NCBI GenBank assembly: GCA_023055355.1 | Contig: JALJCS010000007.1 | Span: 6,002,001-6,066,000, forward strand | Reading direction: 5' to 3' | DNA: 64,000 bases | Origin: Agelaius tricolor | Lineage: Eukaryota > Chordata > Aves > Passeriformes > Icteridae | In this document: positions 36,901 through 50,543 of the stretch, one piece after another | Layout: every line of letters begins with the position of its first letter | How positions within the stretch are numbered: position 1 is the first letter of the stretch | The notes under the pieces: model-generated | What the model was told of the DNA's origin: nothing | The model's input: only the letters and a program-made list of their open reading frames with translations | Databases searched by the model: none | Position numbers and translations under genes: made by a program

Positions 36901-39900
36901 CCTACAGATTTTCATTTTGGAACCTTGCAGATTCAAAGCTGGTAAAGGAAAGGTATTTCTGCCAAAGATTCCCTGCAGTTCTCAAATCCCATGAGACAGC
37001 TCCTTCCTGTTACCTTTGCCTGGGAGTTCCTAAGGAAATGATTAATTTGGAGTAACTGGAAAGTCTGCTTGTGGAAGATCAGAGCATGAAAGTTAATGAT
37101 CAATTGCTTCTTGTTACTGGGTAATTATGAAGAATTGTATTTAGGATTTTTTTTTCCTCCTGACTGAAGTCCACCTAAAGACCTACAGCTCTAAAATCAG
37201 CCTATAAATCTATTGCACACCAAAGAAAACATCACAGCATTAGGAGAAAAGCTGATGCAGCACCTGGGGGCAGTCCAGGGACCCTCAGCCCCAGGGTTTG
37301 AGGGAGAGCACAAAATGAAGCAGGGGAAAGTGAAAGGGATGTGCTGCTCAGCCAGAGGAAATGATGAGGAAGGAAGTCAGAGGAAGGATGTTTGCAACAG
37401 ATATTTTGTTTGTTTGTTTGTTATTTAAGGAAAAGTGAAAGAGGAGGGGAAATGAGCAAGTTAAGCTTGTCCCTTACTCTGCAGATCACTCCTGTGTCTG
37501 TGTCCCACACTCAGGCCTCTCTCAGTAGTATTTCAATGCTGATTACAGCACCTCTCCTTGTTTCTATGCATAGCTTTACATAGCTCTGTGTTCTGCTGTT
37601 GCCATAAACATTTTCTATAATGGGCTTATTCTAGGCAAGAGAGTATTCCAGTGTTTAAAAGAAAAAAGCAAATCTTAGGATTACTCTGAAAGTGACAGAC
37701 TTACATTATATATTGCAGTAAGAAAAAAAAAAGTGTACAATTAGTGGTCATTTAAGAAAATAATTTAGGTACTTTCTCAGAGCCTATTTCTTCCCAGAAG
37801 TCAATTTAGGCAACACTTATGGCTGAGTTTGCATCAACATTCAAGATTTATTCACTATTTAAATTTCATTAATAAACCCATGTAAACCCCCAAGCATTCC
37901 CAAACACAAGGAAATGCAGAAACCTTGGCTAAGCCTGCTCAAATTCCCCTCTTACACTTACTCTCTTATGCTGTTTGTCATGTAGGCCTTTAATCAGGGA
38001 TAAGTCATGGGAAAACCTCAGAGGTAACCAGGCTGCAAGAATTCACTCCTGGGACTAAAGCTGTCTGGACTGAAACTGGGATTAGATTTCCCAGGACAGG
38101 GCACACTTCACTTGGTTCAAAGATGTTCTGCCCTGGTTGCTTAGGGCAGCTGTGTGATTCCCAGCTTCATTTGCACATGGCCTTGGTTTCCTGTCCTGTA
38201 TTTGAAATTCTGTCCCATTTGAAGCTCAGCGTGAGATGAAAGTTTCCAGAACTGTAGTGCTCTTATTTACCCTGATTCTGGGCTCTAGCAACAGCAGAAT
38301 TACAGCCTCCCTCACCAAGAATAATTCAGCCTCTCCAAGTTGGACCAGAGTTGCATCAAACCTGCTGCAGTGACCTCAGGCATCACCTCCTCCAGGTGTT
38401 CCCAACCACTGCAGAAAGGACCATGGGCAGCTGCCTCACCCTTGCAGTTCACAGCTGGAAAATAAAAAATGAATGATGATAAGAACCCTCCTTCATCAGG
38501 GGGTTGTAGTGGCACTCTGTGCTGTGGATTGGAGCAGCTGAGGTCGGTGCTGTGGAGCAGTGATCCCTGGCAGAAGGCTGGGATGGACAAGAGAGGGCAG
38601 TAATGTTTTAGGCTGCCACAGCTGAACCTGCTCCAGGATGTTTTTCCATCAGAGCAGTGGCTCCACATGGTTAGGGACAGAGTTAGGTGGAACTGATGGC
38701 TGCTGGAGCTCAGGTTCTCCTGATGAGTGAACACAGAACTTTGTGGAATTATGAGGTCACAGATACATTCACCCATTTCAGTCTTGCTTGTCTTGCCTTT
38801 GAGAGAAGCTGAAAACTGAAGGCTTTTGTTGCAAGTTACAATGGGAAATGAATAGCTTTGTTTGCTGAAGAAGTCTAATTTCCATCTTGGAAAGGAGAGA
38901 ATTTGTCTGTTGTTGGTCCATCTAGGTCAGTAGTCTGGCTTATAATGGATTTCCCTACCAAAGGATTTACAGTCAACACAGTGGCTGGTATTTGCTCTGT
39001 CCCTTCTGTGTCATTCAGGATTCCAGTTCTCTTTTCTCCCTACTTACACCACCTCTGACAGCTGTGGCAAGAAGGTTCAAAGGTCAGTTTTGGATTATGA
39101 GGGGGGAAACCACTTCTGATTATTTGTTGTACACCCATCATAACTTACTGACATCCTCTCTGGTTTTCCTGCTGTGAGTGAAGACTTTTTTTTCTGAAAG
39201 CACCTTCAATAATTTCCAGTTATTGAAGTCAATAATTTCCAGTTATCTTTAGGGCAGTGTTTTGTTTTTAGAGGCTAATGCTCATAGTTGTAGGATGGTA
39301 GCAGGAAGGAATTTCTTGAAGTCATCCTGTCAGTGATGGATGATTCCATAAGACATTGAAAGAGGGGCATGCCATGAAATCAGCTTTTCTATCTAGGGAG
39401 AAATTCAGCTTGTGATTAGAAATACATTATCATTTCTCCCCCTTTTCGCCCTGACATTAGTCCATCAATATCAGGTTATTATATAGAAGATGACCTTTAG
39501 AGAGGGAACCAAGCTGGGGAACCAGGGGAACCAAGGATTTAAAGATATTGATGCTTCCTATAGTGAGGAAGAAAGCTGACCAGAAAATACTTTCAGTAGT
39601 TTTAATAAATTATTTAAGATTAAGGGAAGAATGGGTGGAGGAAATAGAAAGGAATGAAATGTTCTCCTTGTGAGATGATGCTGAAGATAAGAATTGTGAA
39701 TGGCCACTTTAGAGTCCTGTATGCCTTGGTTGTTGGAGCACTGAGAATATTTTCAAAGCTGTGGTATCACAAAGTACCTAATGGAAACATGGGTTTGAAG
39801 GTTATATTGAATTCAGTACAAGGTACTGTGCAAGAAAGAAACTGTGTGTTTAAGTGCATGCACATTTATATTTAATTGCAGTACTTTTGAAATGGAAAAA

Positions 39901-42900
39901 TACTTGTGTGTGTATGCTTGAATGTGACTCTCATCCTCAATGTACTGCCTAAATCTGTTTGTTCCATTTTAGAAGACATAAGAAAAGCAATTTGATACAG
40001 CTTGCAGTGCTCAGTACATGGTGTTTTTTGTATCTCTCAATACATTTTCTTTTCCAAGTGAGAAAGGTGAGGATTCTTCTCAAGTGGGAAGAGCTTCTCT
40101 CTCATTCTTTGGGGCTCAGGTACCTCTTGGCCAGCAGCAGTACAATAAACAGTGCCAGATCAAAGCTTGCTTTCAGATCCTGTTCTCTTGCATAACACTG
40201 CTCAGCTTCAGTCTCGAACCAGAAATTATTCTCTTACCAGCTGCACTCTTTAATTCTGGGAACTTTGACCTCGGTTTTATCAGTTCAACTAAAATGTCTG
40301 CATGAGAGCTGCTGTACACAGCCAGTGAAAATGGCAAAGATCCTTTTGATAGCCCATGGAGGAAGTTCTCAAGAATTGCTCCAGGACTAGAGAATGTGCT
40401 TGTTCCAAGGAGCAGCTCAACTTGTGTTGTGTTGGTTTTAGGGATCCCTTTGTTGTGGGATAACGGGAGGCAGGATGAGATACTGCTCCTGACTTGCTGA
40501 ACTTTTTTAATGAACACTTTTATTGCCTTAGTTGCATGTGTGGATTTTAATGAAAACAAAATGGCTAATGTTGTTATTTTGAATGTAACAGTATTTGTTG
40601 TATAGCTGTGCAGGAATGTTATGGTAATTTTTTATGCTTTAGCCTATAATCTAGCTTTCCCCCAGCCCTGTAATTCACAGCATCACCTTCCCCACCAGCA
40701 CTGACAGCTGAATCACCTGCTTTTGGTGATACTTTCATAGACCCTTTGATGAATATATAGATGGAACAGCTACAAAGCCAGTTAGAGCTAAAGAAAGCTG
40801 GTAATGTCATAATAGGGCTTCCTTAAGCATGTAGGTTTATTGTCCCCAAAAACTTCTCCCAGAGATTTGCAGTTCTCAAAGGTTCAAGCCTGAACTTACC
40901 CTTGCCCAGCTGTTTGTGCTGGCTCCAGCAGCCTTTTTTGCCTCAAGTGGTTGATTTCCCTTTACCATCTTATGAGGAGCAATTGCATCCCAGTCCCATG
41001 GCTCCTGTGGTTCTTCATGGCTGTGGTGCCTGTGGTGTTAACACCTCAATGCACTTCATGTTCACATTGCCTCCCAGCTTTGTCACCAGCTGCCAAAATT
41101 ACTCTTTTTTTTTGTATGCAAGCCATTAATCTGTTAAAAATGAACCAGAAGATTGATTTCCAGGGTTTGTCTTTTCATCAGTTACTTCCAAGAAGCCTTT
41201 TCACAGAAGATTTTTCTTTCTGTGCTGTCAAGCAGCATCTCTTTTGGGCAGAATCTACTGCTGTCACAATTCCTCTGTCTCCAAGTTTACACTTTTAGTG
41301 TGATACCACATGGAAAAAAATGTTTGTTGCATATCCAGATAGCTGAGACTTACTTGTATTTATTTTAAACACACTCCCAAAAACCAACCTGTCTTCTTAT
41401 GATCTCCTGGTAGCTTCACGTTCTGATTCTTCTTTGTCAGTCTTTGCTGAAATCTCATGTGCTGTTGGTGAGTTCTGTAGCCTTTCTTACATGTGGCAAG
41501 TCAAACTGGTTTGTGAAAGTACTGGCACTAAAATCTTGGAATAAATCTGCATCTTCTGCATTTTTAGAGATTTAAGTGTAGTTGACTCTTAATTGAATGA
41601 GCAGTTGCATGTGCTGGTTTTGTTGAAGGATTTAGAAAGCAGAAAGTTGCAAAAAGCACTGTGTGTTTTTCAAATATTTGCCTGGTCATGTTTTCCTTCT
41701 CTTTAGTGGCAGTGGTGAGAGGTGATGCCCTTCCAAAAGCCAGGAAATGTTTTCTGACATAAAACTGGCCTTGGACAATGTCCCAGCCTGGATGGATGGC
41801 ATCAACTGTCTGCAGAACAAAAGCTGAGCTGGGTGGGTAGGAGTGTCCAGGGTAGCTGGTGTTTCCTGGCACAGTTTGATTTCTAGAACACAGTTTTATC
41901 TGAAGTAGGTTGGAATTGAGCAGTTTTCCAGTGGCATCATGGCCAGGGTCAGTATGTGCAGTATGAACCCACCTGCCTGGTCCCTATTTCTGTTCCTCTG
42001 CTAACACTGGCACAGAATTCTTTAAGTGTCTGAGTGTTTCATCACTGGTTACATCCTGTGGCAGGTACCTGCTGGGTGTCCTAATCAAACATTTATATTT
42101 GCAGACTCTGCATCCTGCTTAAAGTAAGTTATAAATGAAGTGATCCGAGTGAGAGGAGCACTCTTTGTTCTAACACCTTGCTAGAGGAGTGGTGGGTTAT
42201 AGAAATGCTTTGTGTTGGCTTTTGTGATACATTCATTTGCTGGGCACACATTTAGAGGATGTTTTTCCCTTTTTTTTAAAGGAAAAACGGGTTTGCAGTC
42301 TGGAAAATCTGAGTGTCTTCAGGGCTTTTCTCATTTTTGAGGTTTGGGTTGTAGATTTCTACATGAAACTTTCATGGTGTGAGGCTTGTGAAATTAGATA
42401 ACATGCTTTAAACAAGCCACCTCTGGGTAAAGTACATCTCTAATTACTGAGACTAAATTATGTGGAAAGTGAGCTTGTGTCTGAAGTAAATCTCCAGTTC
42501 AGTAATCTAAAATTAAATAATGATTAGCTTAATTGCTTGAGGATCATAAAAAACACTCTTAATAAAATATAGGGATTAATTGTGTGTTCTCAGAGCAGAT
42601 AATTGCTTCTGCTTCATTTTCAGTAACTTCTCTCAAGACAGGGTTTGGAGGTAAGAGAAATAAAATAACCTTTTGTTATGCTGATTAGTAAAGCCAGGAA
42701 AAGTAGGCTAGTTCTTATGTATGCAAGCCCTTGCTCCTGTCTGCAAAGAAGCTGCAATTTCACTATTAGTGGCAAATTTAGAGCACTTGCTTTTAATTTC
42801 ATAGATATGTGCCAGTTAGTCCCTCTGAAAGCAATAGCAGCTGGTACCTGTGGAGCTGAGTGTAGTAATGTAGATGTGAAGAAGGATCAAGTAGGGTTTT

Positions 42901-44521
42901 TTTCCTTCAGAGAAAGGAAAAAGACTCATGATTTTACTAAGAAGGGTTTGGGTTATTCATTACCTGGGTTGTCAGCTGCTTGTTTGCATTGCGTTTTGCT
43001 TCTAAACAAAATATTTTTTACCTTCATTCACTGGAGAATGTCTTTTTTGCTTATAGGCAAATGAGAAAGCAAATCTCTTGAGACATAAGCAGTGGTACTT
43101 CCCTGGAGGGAGGAGATGGGGATTCTCCTGTTGCTCTGAGAGTTGCCAGGTGCCAGAAGTGGTCCCCAGTGGTGGTGGTAAGAAAGAAATCTTCCCCCAC
43201 GTTTCTGTGTTTGTGTTTTGTCTGTAGCAATATGATTTTTGGGGGTGGGGGGAAATGGGTGTGCAAATCCTGTTCTTCTCATAGAGCTGCATGAACTGCT
43301 GGGAGGGGTGTCAGATGTCTCCCACTCTGGAGAATTTTAGTTTAGGAATGAAATCAGCACTTGAGCTTGTGGCTGCTGCTGTCTCATGTGTGCTGTAACA
43401 GCTGGTGATCATTGCAGCAGAGATTTAACCACAAATAAACCTCCCAGGGACTCTAGAAATACTTATCTGTCTCCTCCTTCCTTAAATGTAGAAAAAGGGG
43501 AACTGTGTCCTTACAGTGCTTGAAGGACCTCCTTGATGGGGTTCACAGAGATCTCATCAATGCTGGCTGGGTTCATCCTAGGCTGTCTTTAGTCTGAACA
43601 TCTTGAAATTTTATCCAATAACTGGCTATGAAAATGTTAAGTATCCCTGCAAGCTTCCTACTTTTTGTCTTTTTTTGTAGTCTGTCCTACAGTCAGAGGG
43701 AAAGTGGAAAGCTGCTGAGACCCTGCTGACACAGCAGCAGAGCAGTTTTTTTTCAGGACAAAATCTTAAAACCTATGGTTACTGTCAGATGTTGACATTT
43801 TAATGGTGATCTCTGATACCCTGCCTCTTCAGGGGCTATTAGTGGATTTTTTTGGTAAGAAAATAACTTAATCTTGGTGATTTGGAAAGATTTGAATTAC
43901 TGCTTTGGTGTTCTATCACCTTTAGAGGTCTATTGTAGGACGAGTAGTCTCCCTAAAAATGGTAATTTCTGTGAGATATTTCTCAAAGCTGTGTTTCATA
44001 AAGCAGCACATTCTGGAACAGCCACAATCTGTGTTCAGGGCATTTACTGACCCTGTGCAAAGTTACATCCCTTTAAGATGTTCATTTTCCTGCTGTAGAG
44101 GAAGTGAAAGCATTGATCCCAGCTCATTAGGTGGGCAAATAGACACTTCCTGCAAGCCCAAAATATCCTTGGGTCAAAAATTTTACCCCCAAAAATTAGC
44201 TACTGCAGCTGAACCTGGCTGACTGCCTGCAGCTTTGGTGTGTGGAGGGACACCCAGCAGTTGATTTATTAAAGTAGCCTTGTCCCAGTGTCATGGTGAC
44301 CAGCTGCTTTCAAAACTGGCTGTGTAAAATGTTTTTGCCTGTTCTTGTCGACACTGGTGTAGGAGCAATGCCCCAGAAACACAAGAAAGCTCTTTTTTTT
44401 ATCTGGTTGCTGGATTTTGTAGGATACTTTTCAACTTACATGGCTGCAATCTTTGCTTTTCTTCTTTGTGTGTAAGGCTTGAAAAGGCCATTGATGAGTT
44501 ACTGAGAAGCTAAAATATGCT

Positions 44522-44550
44522 GGGGTGGGGTGGGGGAGCAAGATTTTGGG
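44522..44550 (+). other. G-run cluster with G-quadruplex potential
   Basis: Two runs of four G and one of five G separated by single T bases are followed eleven bases later by a GGG. Three-run plus distal-run arrangements can form a quadruplex in DNA or RNA on the plus strand. It is in an intron, and no promoter-like context surrounds it. Confidence 0.4.
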
Positions 44551-44814
44551 TAGTGACAGCTCTAGAATTCTCAAGCTGTGCTTCTGTTCAGAGAAGAGAA
44601 AATCTGAGTTTCTCATAGCCAGCCCTGCAGGATGCCAGGTCTGTAACCTGTGCCCTTGTGTGGTCCTGTTTGGGTGTCTTGTTTTGGGTCACTAGAACCC
44701 AAAACAAGGAATAATCTGGAAATCAAATGTTCTGGGTGAAGTGAATGGCCATGCTGGAAGCTGCATGGATTGAATAAGCCCCTGAATAATCCCTTCAGCC
44801 TTCTCTTTCTTGAT

Positions 44815-45271
44815 TGTCACCCAGATGATGAGAGGGCTGGAACACCTCCACTGTGAGGAAAGGTTGAGAGAATTGGGATTGCTCAGTCTGGAAAAGAGAA
44901 GGTGACCTTATTGTGGCCTTCCAGTGCCTAAAGAGAGCTGGAAAGAGAAAGAAAGATGGAGAGAAACTATTTACAAGGAGCCTAGAGTGACAGGACAAGA
45001 GGGAATGGCTTCAAACTGAGAGGCAGCAGGGTTAGAGCAGATATTGGGAAGAAATTCTTCCCTGTGAGGGTGGTGAGGCCCTGGCACAGGCTGCCCAGAG
45101 AAGTTGTGAAAGTCCCATCCCTGAAAGTGTTCAAGGCCAGGTTGGATGGGGCTCTGAGCAATGGGGCTCCTCTGGGATAGAGGCAGGAGTCCCTGCCCAT
45201 GGCAGGGGGGTTGGAACTGGATGATCTTTAAGGTCACTTCCAGCCCAAACCCTCCTGTGATTCTGTGATCT
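44815..45271 (+). mobile_element. CR1 LINE 3'-end fragment, best preserved copy
   Basis: The plus strand carries about 455 bp of CR1, from GATGATGAGAGGGCTGGAAC through GGAATGGCTTCAAACTGAGA and GTTCAAGGCCAGGTTGGATG to the avian CR1 tail TGATTCTGTGAT at 45260-45271. It includes the end of the second ORF and the 3' untranslated region. The copy is 5'-truncated and interrupted by stops. It is the least degraded CR1 in the window and is on the sense strand of the proposed host gene. Confidence 0.96.
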
Positions 45272-46369
45272 GTCACCTGCTGCTGCTGTCCTTATTGTGG
45301 GTCTTACTGGGGGGGATTTGTCTCTCTGGCTTGTCAAGTTTATAATTTGTAGAAATTTCTGGAAAAGTCAATTTTTATAAAAGCCTAGTTGAGACCACAA
45401 AGAGGAAAAACAAAATAATCTTTGGATTCATCAGGCTCGACCTGAGAGCAGCTCACAAAAGCAGTCATGACAGTCACAGTTTCAAGAATTTCTACAGTTC
45501 AAGCAAGGTGAAATGTAAAGTGTATTGGAAGACCAGTTACAGTCCCTGTTTTCATATTTAATTAACCAGTGTGGAGGCTGTGGTGAGGTTTCCAAGCCTG
45601 TAAGACAGGTCTCTCCACTGGCAGAGTGATGCTCTGAAAAGCTGCTCCCAGAGGTGTGATCCCTGCTGTTAGTCTGGTGTGCTCTGGTTTTTAGGCAGTC
45701 TGCACAACTTGCAGAAGGAATGTTCTCTCCTATCTGTTTCTAATAAATAGGCACTGAGTTGTTGCACCTTTTACTTGGAGGAAGGGAGCATGAGAGTGGT
45801 TTTTTTTTTTTTTTCTGTAACACTCACTTTTACTCTTCAAAAACTGCACCCCATTAAGTTTGAGCCTCTTTCCTAAGGAAAACCAGCCTTGCTGAACAAT
45901 TCTGGATATTTTTATGGCTGGAACCCGGCACTGTTCAGCCCTGCCAGGGTGGTCACTGCTCTGGGCCAGCACAGGATCCACTTCCAGCTGGGGATATCTG
46001 CTGGTGGAGCTCCAGGACTGAACTTCATCTCCTGGGGATGTTTATTTTGAGAAGAAAAAAGTAATCCAAACTGAAAGTGCTTTCTTAGAAGCCATAATGG
46101 CATTTACTCTTTCATAATTGTTTTGAAAATGTCAAAAATGCACAATGGAAGTTGTGAAGGCCTCACATTCAGGACCTTTGGCAGTACTTTCCAAAGCAGC
46201 AGAAAGCACAGTTTTAAATACAAATACTGTCACAGGAAGTGCTTCAGGACAATATTTCTGTGCCTTTGCAGCAAGGCCACTTCTGATTCAAGGCTTCATT
46301 TGCCCAATCTCCGCACCTGTGTCTCCCTCTGGAAAGAGCCCCCCTTTTCTCCTTGGTTGTGGTGTTCAA
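45272..46369. other. Probable intron 1 sequence, no gene seen
   Basis: Unique-looking sequence between a CR1 copy and an LTR, with a T-run at about 45801-45815. No exon or RNA gene is recognised. Confidence 0.5.
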
Positions 46370-47210
46370 GTTTTGTTGTAGTTGAGATGGAGACATTACA
46401 AAGCAACACACTCCATTTTCAGAAGGCTTCAAACCTTTTTTTATTATAGCATGCATGCTTTTTATACATTCTTACAAAACTCCTAAGTTTACACTTTACT
46501 CATTGGTCACGAGAGACAAACAAAGTGCTTATTGGAATAGGCAGTTGCAGGTTTCTCTTATTTATCCTTCTTGGTTTCTATGTCAATGCCCTTGGTAGAA
46601 AATTCTTTCAGGGGTAAACATGGATCCTCTTATCAAACTTCTCTGGCTCACAGAAGTCGCTGTAAAACCTCTTCCACAAAGTTTAATGGGATAAGTGATG
46701 CACAAGAGTCAGTCAGCCTGAGACTGAGGAGTTAAAGATTGCACAGCCAAATTGTGATTGCAGAGGGCTGATAAGGGGCACCCTCCAAAGGCTGAACAAG
46801 CCCCCTCCTGTGGGATGTATGAAAAGGGCAGAGGGAAGAGGCTCAGGGCAGTGTGAGCTGGTGATGGGGCTGCTGGGCCCTTGAGGCACTGCAGGACCTG
46901 GCTGTGCTGGGGCATTTTGCAGGTCACTTTTGATGCTCTTTGTCATGGCTTTGTGAGCTTTCAACTTGTTTAGTTCAAAGTCATCTGGAATACTTTGGAT
47001 CCATGTTGCAAGATGGGAACAAAATGCCTAAGCATCACCTTGTGCGGTTCCTTTTCCTGTGCTGAAGATATAATCATGCCTCTTATTACTGTCCTGTGTG
47101 TCCTGGGTTAACTGTTCCCTAATGTCTGCTGAAATTATCTGCTTTATAAAATACAAAACACCTCAAAGTCCAACCCAAATCTAAACAAAAAACCTGAAAC
47201 CCAACAGTTT
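46370..47210 (-). mobile_element. Probable solo LTR, minus orientation, with target-site duplication
   Basis: The proposed LTR is 46374-47206 (833 bp). It opens TGTTGTAG and closes CCCAACA, so the first five bases are inverted at the other end. The 4-bp direct repeat GTTT flanks it at 46370-46373 and 47207-47210. Read on the minus strand, a TATA-like TGTATAAAAAG lies just before an AATAAA signal (plus-strand complement near 46440-46447), the compact TATA-to-poly(A) layout of a short-R avian LTR. No internal viral region is seen. The right boundary rests on the duplication and inverted ends only; the element could be shorter or composite. Confidence 0.65.
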
Positions 47211-50200
47211 AGCTAAAGATATATCTTGTTGGTAGAGATGTGGGATGAGTAATAACTGTAAAAGCAGTTATACAAGCAAACCTTGAGGATGTGCTGACCT
47301 TAAGCTTGAGTTTAGAGTGAGCCTGTAGTAGTGCCTGGGAGGAGAGGCTTATGAGCACTCAGTCAAACCAGGCATAGAAAAAAACTCCCAGTTGCCTGGA
47401 AGTAATGAAATTCCTGACAGTAAAATATTTCTGATTAAGGCAGTGAAGTTTCAATTATTCCAGTTATTTAGAAATCTGGTTTATTACAGTTAAGGTAAAA
47501 AGAATTTAAATAGAACTAATAAAAAGTAGTTTGTGTTTAATGGGCTTAAAAGTGAACAAAATCTACAGATTCAAGAAGTAATTATACATTGCTGAGTAAA
47601 TAGCATGAAGTTTTTTTTCTATGTCTTGATTGGGGAAATATTGATTCTTTTAGATTAGTTCTGGTAAATAGATCAGGCTGCTTGTTTGTTTATTTTAAAT
47701 GAAGCTAGTCTGGTTTGCTAGACTCATTGTCTATAAATGTGTCCTATATTAACACATTGCATTGAACTGCAGGCAGTTTGTAATACCCTTGAATATCTGA
47801 TTTTTCTGGGCATATAATTGCAGATGAGCTGAGGGTTATTCTGGCAGATAAAAATGAATCATAAGAGCATAAATGCTGCTTCTCAAACTGCTACTCAGCC
47901 TGACTGAGGAGCTTTTGAAGAGCAGTGCCAAGCTAGCAGTGGTGACATCCATAATTCCAGTTTGGCACATAGGGTCTTTTGAATATGAAGCTTTGGTACA
48001 GTGAACTCCTCTCTTTACTAATTAGCTTCTAATTTTTCAAGTGATGGGGAGCAGTTTTTGACTTGGCAGTCAAACTGTTCAGAAATGCTGCAAGCTCCAA
48101 GAGAAGTGGATGCTCACTTGTATACCAGTAATTTCACATTTCTTCCGGGACTTTTTAACTGTTCCAGCAGGAAACAATCCCTGCTTTGGTGTTTTTTTTG
48201 TGTCTCTGACAGAAGTGGAAGGAATACAGAGGAATGTATGGAGATGCAGAAATTTCCACTCAGGCAGCTGCCCACCTGGCTGGGGTTGTGATCACTGAGA
48301 GATCTCCTGTGGTCACATTAGTGTCAGTATTTGTGGCACCTGTAGGACTGAAAAAGTACTCACAGTGGCAGAATATTTGAATATCCTTTTGTCTGGGTCT
48401 GTCAGAGCCAGTTAAATATGAGGCCATGATAAAGAGAGCATCTGTGAAAGCTCCCAAAGATTTGCTATAAGCCGTGTTGCTGTCTGAACGTTGCTGGTGG
48501 AAGGCAAGTGTGGATTTCTAGTGGGCCAATCATTGCTGGGATTCCTGCAGCCCTCAGTAAAAGGGTATTTAGGTCATGTCTCTCTCAAACATTGCATTAA
48601 AAGTCCCTTGTTCAGAAGAAGCCGAACAAGGGACACTGAATCGTGACAGGGCTGACCAGTCCTGGATTTGTGATCTTTGTTGGCAGCATATTTCAAAGAC
48701 TCTGTGTGTTACCACAGAAGGGTCCCCTGCCCTGCAGAATCCAGATGGCCTAAATTAACTATATTTGCTGCTAGAGGTCTATTTAGCAATAGAATGCCAA
48801 AGCCACCCAGGAGATGGGAGATATTAAGAAAAAGTGAGAGCTGTAGATGTTTCTTTTCAGGTTTTTGTCTGATGTGGATTCTAAAGACAGATGGGATGTT
48901 TACAGAGTGGCTGCTGTTCACTTTCCCAGCTGAATGGCCAACAAAAGCCAGAATTTACACAATGTGCAGCCTTCCCACTTACAAGTTAATTTTTTTGAAT
49001 TGTGGGCTACTGCATTTGTAGAGAATTCTGGCTGTAATTTATAAAGATTTCACCACGAGCAAAAGTGCACATTTATGCACATGCAGTTCAGCATTGTGTT
49101 CAAACATGATCTTCAAATTCACATAGAAGAAAGGGGTTTTTTTCTTTTATTGTGGCTTGTTTGGGGGTTTGAGGGTTTTTTATTGTTGGGTGAAGAGGTC
49201 AGGGTAAAGGTTGTGTGGTGAGTGGCTGCTGCCAGTGTTGGTACAGAGACCAGAACAGGCTGGTGTGATCTTGGCAGAAAACACAGAACAATAAAACTTT
49301 GTTCAGCATATATTTGTTTTTGCTATCAGTCTGCTTGATAAGTCTGGTCTATCTTTTTAGGAAGATACCTACTTTTGTGTATATGCAAAACCACATCTGA
49401 CTACAGGAGTAATTATGGATTCAGGCTGATAACAGCCTTGTGCAATATTTGTCAGTGAAATAATCCAAAAGAAGAACAAATGCCTCATTCAGGAATGAAC
49501 ACACTGCTGTTGGCAGTCAGGGTGACACCCAAGAGAGGAGAAGTTGGATCCCAGAGAAGGAGGAAGGGGATGATGTGGGTCCCTGCCCTCTGTACAGCCC
49601 TTCCTTTTTTGCTTTTCCCTCCTTGGGCTGTAGTAGCAGGTGCAGTGTGAATGCACTGAGCAGGATCCAGCTCTCACCCACTGTAACTCAGGCTGCCAGT
49701 TCAGCTCACTGAACTCTCTGAGAAACTGTTTGCTCGTGTACCTGCTGCATTTTCAGGTCATATTTTTCACCTATTATTTGTTCTTGACTGCAGAACAGTG
49801 GGTTTTATCTGAAGCTGCCTTGGTGACAGTCACTCAGCAGAACTCTACTTTTGGTGTTGGTATTTTTGCTTGTCTCCCCTGGGATGAAGATCTGAAACAT
49901 CTGGATTTGGAAGAATGGTGACTTTTGTCTTCTCTCACTCATCACATGGCCTCTGTCTCCTTCCAGGCTTAAACCATGGAAAATTTCATGGTGAAAAAAA
50001 AAGAAAATGTGTGGACATTTTATGTATATAAAAATGTATAGACAAGGTGTCTTTGTCCATGTGACAAATGTCAGCCTGGTGACAGGAGGCTGGTTGGTCT
50101 TTATCACTTGTCACAGATCCATCAGGAAGACTGAGGACTGTGAAGTCAAAATTGCATAGCATATATTCTGCTTCTCAGTTCTAGAGCTGCCTTTCTTCCT

Positions 50201-50543
50201 TGCTGGTAAGCTGAGAGCAGTTCCTGGTTTGGAGGTATATTTGTAGGTGAGATCATGCAAATGCTCCTCTGGGGATTTTTTAGGTTTGGTATAGCAGGGC
50301 ACTGGCAGGGGAAAACTTTCCTTCTGTCCCTCTTTGGTCTTGCAGCTGTGACACAGCTCAGGTGTCACCTGAGGCCTTTGCTTTACCCTGTTCCTCTTAC
50401 TTACTTATTAATCATAAAAATAATAAATAATCCTATTTAATCTTTTCCATCCTGGCAGTACAGCTTGTGGTACAAACTCTGGAGCAGAGGCATAAATGAA
50501 CAAAGGGGATGTGCTGAGCCCTGCTCTGTCTCCAAGCTGGCTC
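47211..50543. other. Probable intron 1 sequence, no gene seen
   Basis: AT-leaning, unique-looking sequence with no supportable exon. A perfect 11-bp inverted repeat with a 10-base loop lies at 48603-48634. Confidence 0.5.
48603..48634. other. Perfect 11-bp hairpin
   Basis: GTCCCTTGTTC and GAACAAGGGAC are exact reverse complements separated by ten bases. An RNA from either strand could form an 11-bp stem. The stem is too short for a typical microRNA precursor, and one such hairpin is not surprising by chance in 64 kb. Confidence 0.5.

Larger units (their letters stand above)
31509..44814. other. Probable intron 1 sequence, no gene seen
   Basis: Thirteen kilobases with no exon or mobile element that I can defend. 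Small features include an imperfect duplication at 32540-32615, a GGCTG pentamer run at about 35548-35573, a TGACGCGTCA palindrome at 36891-36900, a TTTG run at 37406-37422 and a duplicated AATAATTTCCAGTTAT block at about 39206-39246. The segment 35200-35660 is somewhat richer in GC than its neighbours, without a rise in CpG, so it is not a CpG island. Confidence 0.5.

Noticed and set aside
44698..44720. Inverted repeat around CCCAAAACAAGG and the nearby GTTTTGGGTCACTAGAACCC as a possible transposon end
   Set aside because: Only a short local hairpin with no matching partner or target duplication at a distance.
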